This document shows positions 43,498 through 52,025 of a DNA stretch of 64,000 bases, one piece after another (within the stretch, counting starts at the first letter, position 1; the number at the start of each line of letters is the position of its first letter). A model generated the notes under the pieces. The model did not search any database, was not told where the DNA came from, and saw only the letters and a program-made list of their open reading frames with translations. A program made the translations under genes and the position numbers. Source of the DNA: Leishmania donovani (Eukaryota; Euglenozoa; Kinetoplastea; Trypanosomatida; Trypanosomatidae); the NCBI RefSeq assembly GCF_000227135.1, contig NC_018259.1, positions 1,026,406 to 1,090,405 on the forward strand. Reading direction: 5' to 3'.

Positions 43498-44418
43498 CTC
43501 GTCGACTTGCAAGTTGTGCGTGCCAGTTGGAGACGTGGAGGCTGCACTTGACGGGAGCCGTGAAAGAGGATGAGGGGGCGACTTGACAGAAACAACTTTC
43601 TGCACCGCGACGTTGGTATGTACGTGCGTGTTTAGGTTTATGTGTAGGTCATCGAATGGGTGGAGGTATGCCCAGCGGCGGCACACATACGGGCAAGCGG
43701 GGAGGAGCACGGAAGGTGGTGGGCAAGGCGGGCGAGAGACAACGTGAAGCGCAAGGAGAGCAGAGAAAGTGTGAGAGCTTCGCAAAGCGAGGCGGCACGT
43801 GCGTGTCGGCAGGCACACCGAGACAGACCGAGACGCAGGAGGGCGTTTAAGTGGCGTCGGTAGACAAGATGGGGTTCGCTCGCACACAGAGGAGGCCAGC
43901 GAGCGGTGGCTTGTCGCGGGGAGCTGGGCGGTCCAGCATGCAAGCCTCCTTGGGCGCGCATGGGCCGCGAGTCACCCCCTCATCAAAGAGCGGAGCCGAC
44001 AAGAGCTTTCGCCTGTCCCGCCCCTCTTCTCCTCTCCTCTCGCAGTCATCTTCTCCGTCGATTTCCATGCGCTCTTCTTCAAGCCGGGCCCACAACTTCG
44101 TGCTGCGCGTCTTTTCGCTCGGTTGCATCGCTGCTGTGGTCGCGGTTGCGTGAAGAGCAGCACGCGTGCGACGGTGGCCGAAGATGCGGCCGAACGAAAA
44201 CAAGAGAGGACGCACTTGGTGGAGTGCCTGCGGGCGCGTGTGTGCATGTGTGTGTGGCGATGGGTGAGTAGCTGTTCGTGTAGCTTGTGTCCCACGTGAG
44301 CAGGGGGAGGGGGAAGGGAGGGGTGCTCGTCTCGCAGTGCGCCAGTCCCACGCAGGCGCACACGCGTGCGCCAATGCAACCATGCGAGCCTTCGCGTGCA
44401 CACGAGTGTGCCGTGCGC
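43498..44418. other. Intergenic region between the helical-repeat gene and eL27 copy 1
   Basis: A 0.9 kb spacer with C/T-rich stretches on the coding strand (complement of 43555-43585) that could serve as the eL27 acceptor, with an AG near 43550. A long minus-strand frame (43847-45181) overlaps the helical-repeat gene in another frame and is a shadow. No separate gene is seen. Confidence 0.5.
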
Positions 44419-47400
44419 TCACTGCAAAGACTTCAGCAGCCGCTTCTCCATAGTGCTGAGCTTCTGCATGGTCGCCTTTTCCTCGTGGAGGACCTGGTCC
44501 TTTGCAGTATCGCGCACCTCCTGCAGCACAAGACGAGCTCTCTCCGACAGCGGTATCGTTTCGACGGAGGATTTTGTGCCCGTTACCTGCACCTTCCTCT
44601 CGCCGTTCCGTGGCGGTGACGTCACCTTGCCCAATGGCGTAGCGGCGGCCGATGCCGTGGGCGCTGACAACAGTTGCGACGTGTACCACCACACCTGCAG
44701 GCAGTCCTGTACCCGCATCGCATCCATCTTCTTCTGAACGAACCGTAGCGCCGGCACCGCCTCTGCCTCTCGTCCTTCCGCGGCGAAGTGGAGAGCGAGC
44801 ACGGTGATGTCGAGCAGCTGCTGTGGGTTTCCGAGCAGCGGCAGCATCCTCGTCTGCTCCAGGTTTGCCACCAGACGCTCTTCCTCTGCACTTCCACGCG
44901 GCGGCATTCCGCTGAACCGCAGCCCGCACACCATTTGACCCCACAAGAAGGTGTTTGGCCGCAGGCTCGGCGACCGGGCAATGTCCTGTAGCCGCTCGGC
45001 GACACGCGCACCGGCGGTTTCGATCAGCTGCGCAAACGCTCTCGTCAGATGAGTCCACTCCTTCACCGTGAAAGCCCACTGCCCAGCGCCTGGCGTTACT
45101 GTACCCCGTTGCGTATCCTGCGTCGATGACGCGGAGCCGGTCCACAGCACCGAAGACAGGTGAAAGTACTCCTTCACACATGGCCAGTACCAGTTCAGCC
45201 GGGCGAGGTCAACGAAGAGAGAGCGTGACGTGGCAAGCCGCTGCTCCAGTGCCCGCATCGTCTCCAGCAGTAGAGTTGTCGAGACCCCGTCTGCAGGGCC
45301 CCCAAAGCGGCAGAGGGACGCGAGAAACTCCGCCAGAGACGTTGCGGAGTTGATGGAGCGGAAGGAGTCGCTTGGCCGCAGCGGCGGGGTGCACAGCCGC
45401 TTGCCAATCTCTGCCAGCACCGCCTGCACCGCTGGATTCTCGTACTGGCGTAGTTCGATGAGGCCGTTGAAGCAGAACACCAGCTGCAGAAGCGTGAGGC
45501 GCGTGAGCTCCTCCATCGTGGGAAAAAACTTCCCGGGCACCAGAGTCCCGTCGCACGGCGCCTTGACAAATCGCTGGCCGTTCACTTGCCCGAGGCTCTT
45601 CAGCAACGTCACCTTCGCGGCAGAACTCAGCGCCGTGCCAAGCTCCGGCAGAGCGCGAACGACGCCGTGCACAACGTGGCGGGACTTGACGTGATGGCGG
45701 GCCACCACCACCATCACACTCACCTGCTCGAAGCTCGACAGAGCGCGGCCCTTCAGGTGGTCCATCACTGTGATGTAGGGTGCCTTGGCACCCACACCCA
45801 TCCTCGACAGAGAAGACAAGTAGCGGACGAGCTGGGATGTGTGCACCTCCCCGAGAGTGCCCTGCAGCGGCCCTTGCAGCTGCTCATTGAGCAGTTTCAT
45901 GAGGACTCGCCGCTCCTCAGCGACTGCGCGCGCAACAGACTCACGCAGCCTAGGTTGCGTCTCTGGCGCACTGCTCAAATCCGCCGCCGAAGAACAGAGA
46001 CCGCACTGCTCCTGCTGCTCTTGTTGGTGACGCATCTGCAGAGCTTGATCGGTATAGTGTGCCACGACGAGTTCGTTGAGCACATGCACGCAATCCCTTG
46101 CCGTGAAGCCGGCGCTGCAGGTCATAATCAGCCCACACAAGGCGCGGTGCTTGCGCGCCGTGTCGGCCAGCGTCAGCGGAGAGCAGCGCTGCAGCACATC
46201 CCTGGACTTGAGGGTAGCTTGACCGTCTGCATCAAAGGCGATGAAAGGCTGCGATGCCGCTGCCACTGTCAACGCGCCGGGCACGTCGGTGGCGCAGGGC
46301 GTGTAGACACGCCAGTAGAAGACAGCAGCGGCAACGCTCGCTTGCTCGCGCGAGGACAGCTCTGCCATGAAGCGGAGCAACACCGACGCGGACTTCTCGA
46401 TGGCGTTTGCAAGCGTGGTGCACAAGTTGAGAACGTGTGCCCGCACCGCGGTGGCTGGCGCCGCCGGTTTCGACTTTTCCCCGGAACCCCCGTCAACGTG
46501 CCCTGCGCTTTTTGGCATGTCGTTGTCGATGTATTCATCCAGCGCCGCCTCGGGAATCGTGCCGAGTAGCGGCAGCAAACGTGTCTGTGCGTGATGCACG
46601 ACAGCGGGGTCGTTGCGACCGGCATCGTAGAGAACTGAAGAGAGGCGGTGCAGTAGTCGTGCGTAAAGGCGCAGACACAGCCCAGCATGCACCCACGATT
46701 GACCTCGCACCGAAGTCAGCGACAGAAGATCTGCGAGCGCGCTGGCGCCACTGGCCAGCTGAGGCACCGTGAAGTGCTGAACATCGGCATTCCCCAAGCC
46801 CTGCAAAACGGCCAGAAGAAGTGCGTTGTCTGTGAGTCGAAGCGTCGTCAGACGCGTGAGCCACGCGCACAGCTGCGAGACGGACAGTGATGGTACGGTG
46901 GTGAGTGCGCATGCAAGTAGATCCGGAATAAGAGGACGGCTGGCGTCCAGCAGCATGGCCCCATCGGCCGCCTCCGGTGGCGTGTCGGCTGCCGTCTCAG
47001 CATCCTTCCCCGTCGAAGTAGCCGCGCCGCGGCTTTTCTCACAGTGGAACGGTATCGATGGCACAGAGGATGAGGATGGTGAAGAGGAGGTAGCGCCGTC
47101 ACTTGAAGCCGGCCGTCGCCGCACCGTCAGCACATCGACCAGCGAGATGAGCTCCTGCTTGCTGAAGGTGCTGAGACGAGCCTGCACCACGCGCAAAACA
47201 TGCTCCAGCGAAAAAGATGCCCATTCAAAGCTGCTCACGCTCGGCCTACCGCCATGGGGTGCATCCCCCGCGGCAGCCGAGGTCGAGGAGGCGGCTTCGA
47301 CAATGACCCGCGTCACACCAAGCAGGTCCACAGGCCGCTCGACGACGCTCGCCAGCGCCATCGTCCGCTCCCGAACCTCCTCTAACAGTCGCGAATTCAC

Positions 47401-47805
47401 GAGCGGCGCGCAGGCGTCACAGCCGACGTAGGGTCTCAACTTCAGCAGCGCCTCCATGACCAACACAGTTTCCGTGGCGGTGAGCGAGTCGGCCACTTCC
47501 ACCAGCTCCGCCTGCACACACTGCACAGTGCTTTGCAGATCCGCGTTCAACACGGTGCGAAAGTCACAGGTCTCACTGACAGCAGCAGCCAGCGCGTGCA
47601 GCATGTTTGCCTGCGAGCGTGCATCAGCGCCGCCGCACAGTTGCCTCACTATAGGGAGAGCGTTAAGCGCTGGTGAGCTCGAGGACACGTAGAGCAAGTC
47701 GAGCTGACGAAGAGCGTGAACCGCCATACCGGCCTGATTACTCGACAGCACCCCCGGTGTGCACGCGCGGCGGAGAAGCCGTCGCAACTGCACCTGTGCC
47801 TGCAT
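44419..47805 (-). CDS. Large helical-repeat protein, conserved hypothetical
   Basis: A 1128-residue protein made almost wholly of alpha-helices in a repeated pattern (for example LNALPIVRQLCGGADARSQ, QANMLHALAAAV, TETVLVMEALLKLRPY, SQLCAWLTRLTTLRLTDNALL). The pattern resembles the FASTK/OPR-type helical repeat families that bind organellar RNA. A catalytic or RAP domain is not visible at the C-terminus, which is instead a charged helix (ATMQKLSTMEKRLLKSLQ). The N-terminus (MQAQVQLRRLLRRACTPG) is Arg-rich without acids and fits mitochondrial import. A role in mitochondrial RNA processing or ribosome assembly is inference. It lies between the two eL27 copies on the same strand. The start is ATG, 28 bases after a candidate acceptor. 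Confidence 0.75.
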   Translation of the reverse strand: MQAQVQLRRLLRRACTPGVLSSNQAGMAVHALRQLDLLYVSSSSPALNALPIVRQLCGGADARSQANMLHALAAAVSETCDFRTVLNADLQSTVQCVQAELVEVADSLTATETVLVMEALLKLRPYVGCDACAPLVNSRLLEEVRERTMALASVVERPVDLLGVTRVIVEAASSTSAAAGDAPHGGRPSVSSFEWASFSLEHVLRVVQARLSTFSKQELISLVDVLTVRRRPASSDGATSSSPSSSSVPSIPFHCEKSRGAATSTGKDAETAADTPPEAADGAMLLDASRPLIPDLLACALTTVPSLSVSQLCAWLTRLTTLRLTDNALLLAVLQGLGNADVQHFTVPQLASGASALADLLSLTSVRGQSWVHAGLCLRLYARLLHRLSSVLYDAGRNDPAVVHHAQTRLLPLLGTIPEAALDEYIDNDMPKSAGHVDGGSGEKSKPAAPATAVRAHVLNLCTTLANAIEKSASVLLRFMAELSSREQASVAAAVFYWRVYTPCATDVPGALTVAAASQPFIAFDADGQATLKSRDVLQRCSPLTLADTARKHRALCGLIMTCSAGFTARDCVHVLNELVVAHYTDQALQMRHQQEQQEQCGLCSSAADLSSAPETQPRLRESVARAVAEERRVLMKLLNEQLQGPLQGTLGEVHTSQLVRYLSSLSRMGVGAKAPYITVMDHLKGRALSSFEQVSVMVVVARHHVKSRHVVHGVVRALPELGTALSSAAKVTLLKSLGQVNGQRFVKAPCDGTLVPGKFFPTMEELTRLTLLQLVFCFNGLIELRQYENPAVQAVLAEIGKRLCTPPLRPSDSFRSINSATSLAEFLASLCRFGGPADGVSTTLLLETMRALEQRLATSRSLFVDLARLNWYWPCVKEYFHLSSVLWTGSASSTQDTQRGTVTPGAGQWAFTVKEWTHLTRAFAQLIETAGARVAERLQDIARSPSLRPNTFLWGQMVCGLRFSGMPPRGSAEEERLVANLEQTRMLPLLGNPQQLLDITVLALHFAAEGREAEAVPALRFVQKKMDAMRVQDCLQVWWYTSQLLSAPTASAAATPLGKVTSPPRNGERKVQVTGTKSSVETIPLSERARLVLQEVRDTAKDQVLHEEKATMQKLSTMEKRLLKSLQ

Positions 47806-47833
47806 GGCAGTGGCGCGTCGGTACTACGTTCTA

Positions 47834-47835
47834 CT
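47834..47835 (-). promoter_or_regulatory. Predicted spliced-leader acceptor AG for the helical-repeat gene
   Basis: The coding strand has a TTCTTTTTTG-C12 tract (complement of 47853-47875) followed by GTAACACAG, 28 bases before the ATG. The C12 run forms the core of the polypyrimidine tract. Confidence 0.5.
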
Positions 47836-47999
47836 GTGTTACACGCACACGAGGGGGGGGGGGGCAAAAAAGAAGGTGCCGCGCTTCATTACAGAGACGG
47901 GGCGAGTGCGAAGCAGAAATTAGTAGATGAGTGGACAGTGGTGAGCAAGCACGCCCCTAGAGAGAGGGTCAGAGGAGAAGCGCCTACACAGAGTAAGCC

Positions 48000-48410
48000 A
48001 TAAAGCTGTGTTGCGAGTGTGCCAAGGCCCACCTCCTCGCAGAGCTAACACGAATACTGGCGACGGTAGACCCTGTGAAGAGCTGCCACAGTGCTGCCGA
48101 TCCACCAGAAGCAGCAGACCAGTCAGTGCCCTCTTGTGGGACCAAGGGGCAAACCGACGGATGCCTTCACGCCATCACTTCCCACAAACATACTCACATA
48201 CGCGCTAGCCACGCAAGTTGCACCACGCGGAGGTGTGTACCACCTGGCCGGGTAAAAGACGGGACGCTGGCGGGAGAGGCGCAGTCGTTGCTCTGTCCGG
48301 AGGGAGAAGGTGGGGGTGTGGGGGTGACCCGAATCCAGGCTCCTCCCTGGCTGACCGCTCTCATGATCGCCTTGCAGGCTTTCCGTCCTGCGTTCATGTT
48401 TGACCTTTTA
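48000..48410. mobile_element. Candidate degenerate retroposon (SIDER-like) island
   Basis: About 400 bases of high-complexity, non-repetitive sequence in the expected 3' UTR of eL27 copy 2, bounded by simple sequence on both sides and followed by an A-rich stretch at 48420-48460. No credible coding frame is present. Size, position and the A-rich edge fit a SIDER2-type element; the consensus could not be checked. Confidence 0.25.
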
Positions 48411-49409
48411 CGTTGTTTTGAAGCTCGAAAAGAAGAAACGACCAAACGAAAAGGAAAGAGAGAGACGCGCAGGTGCGTGCAGGCGCACCGGCACCGGCAC
48501 GCACATGCGTGAGCGGCAACGTCAAAGTAGGACAACGAAAGGAGTCAGTGAACGCACGCACACACAGAGAGAGAGAAGGTAACGCGGCGCTTCGCTAAGA
48601 AGCAGAGAGCGAGGAGGAAAGATACATGTGAGCAGCTCTAGGAACCCTCTTGATGACGAAGGTCAGCACCACTGCTCTGGAGGTGCACCGCAGATGCCAC
48701 GCCTTTGCAGCTCATCACGTAGGCGCCTCTCCCACTCCTTCTCCTTTTCTCGAGCTGCCATCCCTCGCTCCTCCCCCCTTCTGAAAGAGCGCGTGTGCGC
48801 GTGCGTTGACTCGCTTTCCCCTTCCTCTGTCCTTCTCCGTCGCCGGTCGATGCACTCGGAATTCCACGCGCACGCATGTGGCGAAAAGACCGTCTTCCGC
48901 GCAGTATCCTCCGCTGCCACTACACCACGCCCCAGTCGCACATCAAGCCCGCATGTCATGGCGCGCTGGCAACCGCCTTTCCTTCCTTCTGTTTTGTTTT
49001 TCACCTCACGCAAGCCTGGGTGTGTATTTCTCCGCCGAGGCTCCCGGCGCCGCCTGGCGCTACGGCGCGAGAGCAGCCGCACATGCACGCCAGGAGCGGG
49101 ATAGACGCACGCAGGCGCATATCACGCTGAGCGCAAAAGAGGGCAACAGAACACATCGATGAAACAGGCGGACGCGGATGCGTGTACGACGAGCCGAGTG
49201 GGAGGGCACGTCCAGGAGGAAGTCTGGCGTGCACGAGAGCGCCCATTCGAATGCCCGGAGGCGGCGGGGCGTTAGCGGCTTTGCACAGATGGGTCGGAAG
49301 GGACAGAGAAGGCGGCCGTGCACCCCTTCGGCGCTCTCCAGCCTCCAGATCGGCCGTCCGCCGCGCCCGCCCGAGAAGCCCCTCTCAGACTGCTCCGTGC
49401 CTCCGCTGC

Positions 49410-49814
49410 TTAGAAGCGCAGGCGCTGGAAGAACCACATGCTGCTGCCGGCGTTGTAGCGCGCCTGGAACACGTGCCTCACCAGCCTCTTCGAGCGCGAG
49501 CGCTTCGACGCGTCAGACACGTTGATCTTGCCGCGCAGCTCCTTCGACATGTCCACGTTGTAGCGGGTGGGCAGGAAGTGCTTGTGGTTCACAACGCGCA
49601 GGAACACGCCCACCTGCGAGCGGCGCGCGATAGTCTGCTTGCTCATCCCGCGCACGACCTTCTTCGGGTACTTCTTGATGCCCGCAAGCAGCGCGCGGCC
49701 GTACGGGCGCTCCTTCGTCGCGATGTCAGAGTTCTGCACGATCACCGCCTTGTGGCCGGCGTAGCGGCCAGCCGTCACGATGACCACCTTACCGGGCTTC
49801 AGGAACTTCGTCAT
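49410..49814 (-). CDS. RPL27: 60S ribosomal protein eL27, copy 2
   Basis: A 134-residue protein identical in sequence to copy 1 at 43093-43497 and carrying the same MTKFLKPGK start and WFFQRLRF end. Only one silent base differs (49632). The flanks are unrelated from the sixth base upstream of the ATG and from the sixth base downstream of the stop codon. A clear acceptor 31 bases upstream supports independent expression. Two copies separated by one unrelated gene suggest duplication followed by gene conversion of the coding part. Different 3' UTRs could give the copies different stage-specific expression. Confidence 0.95.
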   Translation of the reverse strand: MTKFLKPGKVVIVTAGRYAGHKAVIVQNSDIATKERPYGRALLAGIKKYPKKVVRGMSKQTIARRSQVGVFLRVVNHKHFLPTRYNVDMSKELRGKINVSDASKRSRSKRLVRHVFQARYNAGSSMWFFQRLRF

Positions 49815-50770
49815 CTCGTGCGGAAGTGGAAGTACGAGGCAAAATGCTGAAGAGGGAGAGTCAAAGGGGTGCCACGCAGGGCAAGCGCGAAGGGAAGCGA
49901 GTGGCCACACAGCGGCGCCGTTGCCAGCGCGTGCGGCGTGTGCGCGTGTGTGTCAAAGAGTGAGTGTCGGTGTGCGAGAGAGAGGGGGAGGTGACCGAAA
50001 GGCACACCAGCGCACACACAGTGAGACAACGAAAAGTATCGAGAGAGATGTCGGACGTGAGGCAGAGAGACAGACGGTGAAGAGGGCACCGTGACGAAGG
50101 AGAGGCGAGAGAAGACGCCTCACAGCCCAAAGGCGGCGAAAGGGAAGACGAATATGCGGTGCAAGACGCAAGGCGTTCGTCAGAGAACAGCGCAGGCCTA
50201 AAGGAGATGAGGGAGCGACGTCAGTGAGACTTTGCTGCTTCCCCTTGACCGTGCAGATGCGTCGAATATCAAAGACACGTACTCGCTTCACACGCGTACC
50301 CTAAATCCTCCAGCGCAAGAGCCGACTGTAGGTTTCCTTGCCTATCCTGTGATTCGTTGCGGAAACAGATATCTGCTGTGCCGAAAGCAGCCACGCAAGG
50401 GCACGCCGTCACGAAGGTACACATACCAAGGCATACAAGAGTGCGGGCAGCCTGACCTCAGCCCCACTCCAACTACGAATGCACGCGGCGAAGACCGAAA
50501 GTCAAAAGAAAAAATGGGCGCACGTCAAGCAGTAGCACGTCCAAGACGTAGTAGCGACAAGAAGGGCACGCAAGAACGGCTCACGGCCAGCTCTGTTGGT
50601 CGGGAGTACCGGCCCGGCAGACATGCGCACGCATTTTTGTTCTGCGCTGGGAGAGGGAAAGCAAGACCTGTCCACATCGGGCCAACCTATCGCTGCTCTG
50701 CATCCCTCTTCGGCATCACACACGCACACACAAGCAAGGCATCATGCGCTGGTGGCGTGAGGCTGCCTTC
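49815..50770. other. Intergenic region, 3' UTR of TRAPPC4
   Basis: Spacer holding the eL27 copy 2 acceptor and the 3' UTR of TRAPPC4. From 49850 to 50230 it is A/G-rich. From 50230 to 50700 it is more complex, with an open plus-strand frame at 50232-50867 that has no recognisable domain. No gene is called. Confidence 0.5.
49846..49847 (-). promoter_or_regulatory. Predicted spliced-leader acceptor AG for eL27 copy 2
   Basis: The coding strand reads a C/T-rich run (complement of 49848-49875) ending CCTCTTCAG. It gives a 5' UTR of about 31 bases. Confidence 0.6.
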
Positions 50771-51220
50771 TCACATGCGCTGGTACTTGGCCACCGTTGT
50801 CCTGATGGCTTCGGTGAACGCGGGGATGCGAATGGGCTGGCCAATGCCGGCATCGTCCACGGTATGAAAGGGGTTCTTGGTCGCAAACTCCGCGTACAGG
50901 GCGTGGAGCTCCTTGAACAAATTCGTGCACTCCATCGTTCGGTTGTCGGAGAAGAGCACAAACTTCACCGAGGTCGGGGTCTCGTAGACGTGGATGTTGT
51001 GCTCCTCGCACTCGACCAGGGTCATGCAGGCGCTGTCGAGTGGGTCGGCGTTCGGCGTCAGTTGCTGCGACATGCCACAGGTTGAGAAGAGGACGCTGGA
51101 CAAGGTCAACTGCATATCCGGGTTGGCCCCAAGTTCGCCGATGTTATCAGGGCTCGTGAAGGCCGTCTTGGTGATGAGTTGACCGGACTGGTTGATGATC
51201 CACAACAGATGCACCACCAT
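50771..51220 (-). CDS. TRAPPC4: TRAPP complex subunit 4 (Trs23/sybindin)
   Basis: A 149-residue longin-fold protein of the sybindin family. Visible family features are the N-terminal strand HLLWIINQSGQLI, the central helix LSSVLFSTCGMSQQLTP, the strand pair HNIHVYETPTSVKFVLFSD and the C-terminal helix segment LYAEFATKNPFH, which is near-invariant in TRAPPC4. TRAPP is a guanine-nucleotide exchange factor for Rab1/Ypt1 at the Golgi, and Trs23 is part of its catalytic core. The protein is shorter than human and yeast homologues (about 219 residues). It lacks the inserted PDZ-like region of the animal protein, as expected for the core form. The start is ATG at 51220. Confidence 0.85.
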   Translation of the reverse strand: MVVHLLWIINQSGQLITKTAFTSPDNIGELGANPDMQLTLSSVLFSTCGMSQQLTPNADPLDSACMTLVECEEHNIHVYETPTSVKFVLFSDNRTMECTNLFKELHALYAEFATKNPFHTVDDAGIGQPIRIPAFTEAIRTTVAKYQRM

Positions 51221-52025
51221 GGCTGCCAGTGGTCGTCGCGACGCTGGTGATAAGCACTGCTACACCTGAGACGACTGCTGCTGCTATTCCTCACCTCGAC
51301 AGCCAGTCATCAGCTCGTCAAGCCCGACGTGTAAGATAACAACAAAGTAGACAAGACAACGAGGGAGAAGAATAAGGGACACGTGCGGGTGTCCATCGCT
51401 GATATGAACGTCCAACAGCGGAACAGTGAACAGGAGGTGAGAGGTGTGTTTGTGTGCGTGTGTGTGTGTGTGTGGGGGGGGGGAGCATCGTCCACATACA
51501 CACACACTATCCCCTCCTCCTTCCGCAGACGCACGGGTGGCTTTGGTGAAGGGGAAGACAGGGAGTCCTCAGTGCACCGCCATCCGATTGGCAGAACGTT
51601 TTACACACACATATACACACACGAGAGTGGCGACATCAGCGTTTCGTCGATGCGCACCCTTGCGATACGATGTTCGCCTGCGTGTGCCGCCTTGGCCACG
51701 TATATCCTTTTTTTTTATATCCGCCTTTTCTGTTTTAGTGCCTCAGGGGTGGTGGGGAGCACCAACCCCGCCATTAACGTCACGTTACCCGAGAGTGGTG
51801 TAAGGAAGAAGAAAGAAGATGCCATAGAGAGCGCGCTGCAGGCGTTGCGGTTGCCTCGCCGTCGAAAGTGAATAGCGCCAGCCAGCCTCTGCCCCGGGCT
51901 GCTCTTTGCTATAACTCGAGAGTAGGTGGAGGGAGAAGGCGTCCGCGCGTCCACGTACTTTGCACATGCAGGCACATCTACACCGGACAAGCAGGCGGTG
52001 GCGCCATGTGGCATGCTCTCATGCG
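51221..52025. other. Intergenic region with TG repeat
   Basis: A 0.8 kb spacer with (TG)n followed by a G run at 51456-51483, CA repeats at 51498-51508 and 51602-51621, and a T-rich block at 51708-51716. Candidate TRAPPC4 acceptors lie near 51316. No gene is seen. Confidence 0.55.

Larger units (their letters stand above)
47806..49409. other. Intergenic region, 3' UTR of eL27 copy 2
   Basis: A 1.6 kb spacer. The part at about 48000-48410 has high complexity and is listed separately. The rest is C/T- or A/G-rich simple sequence. Frames at 48628-49104 on the plus strand and 48663-49088 on the minus strand are low-complexity and are not called. Confidence 0.5.

Noticed and set aside
43498..43887. 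N-terminal extension of eL27 copy 1 in the same frame
   Set aside because: The extension is Ser/Pro/His-rich spacer translation; copy 2 and the eL27 family start at MTKFLKPGK.
43847..45181. A 444-codon minus-strand frame
   Set aside because: It overlaps the 1128-residue helical-repeat gene in another frame; GC-rich shadow with low-complexity Ala/Arg/Gly content.
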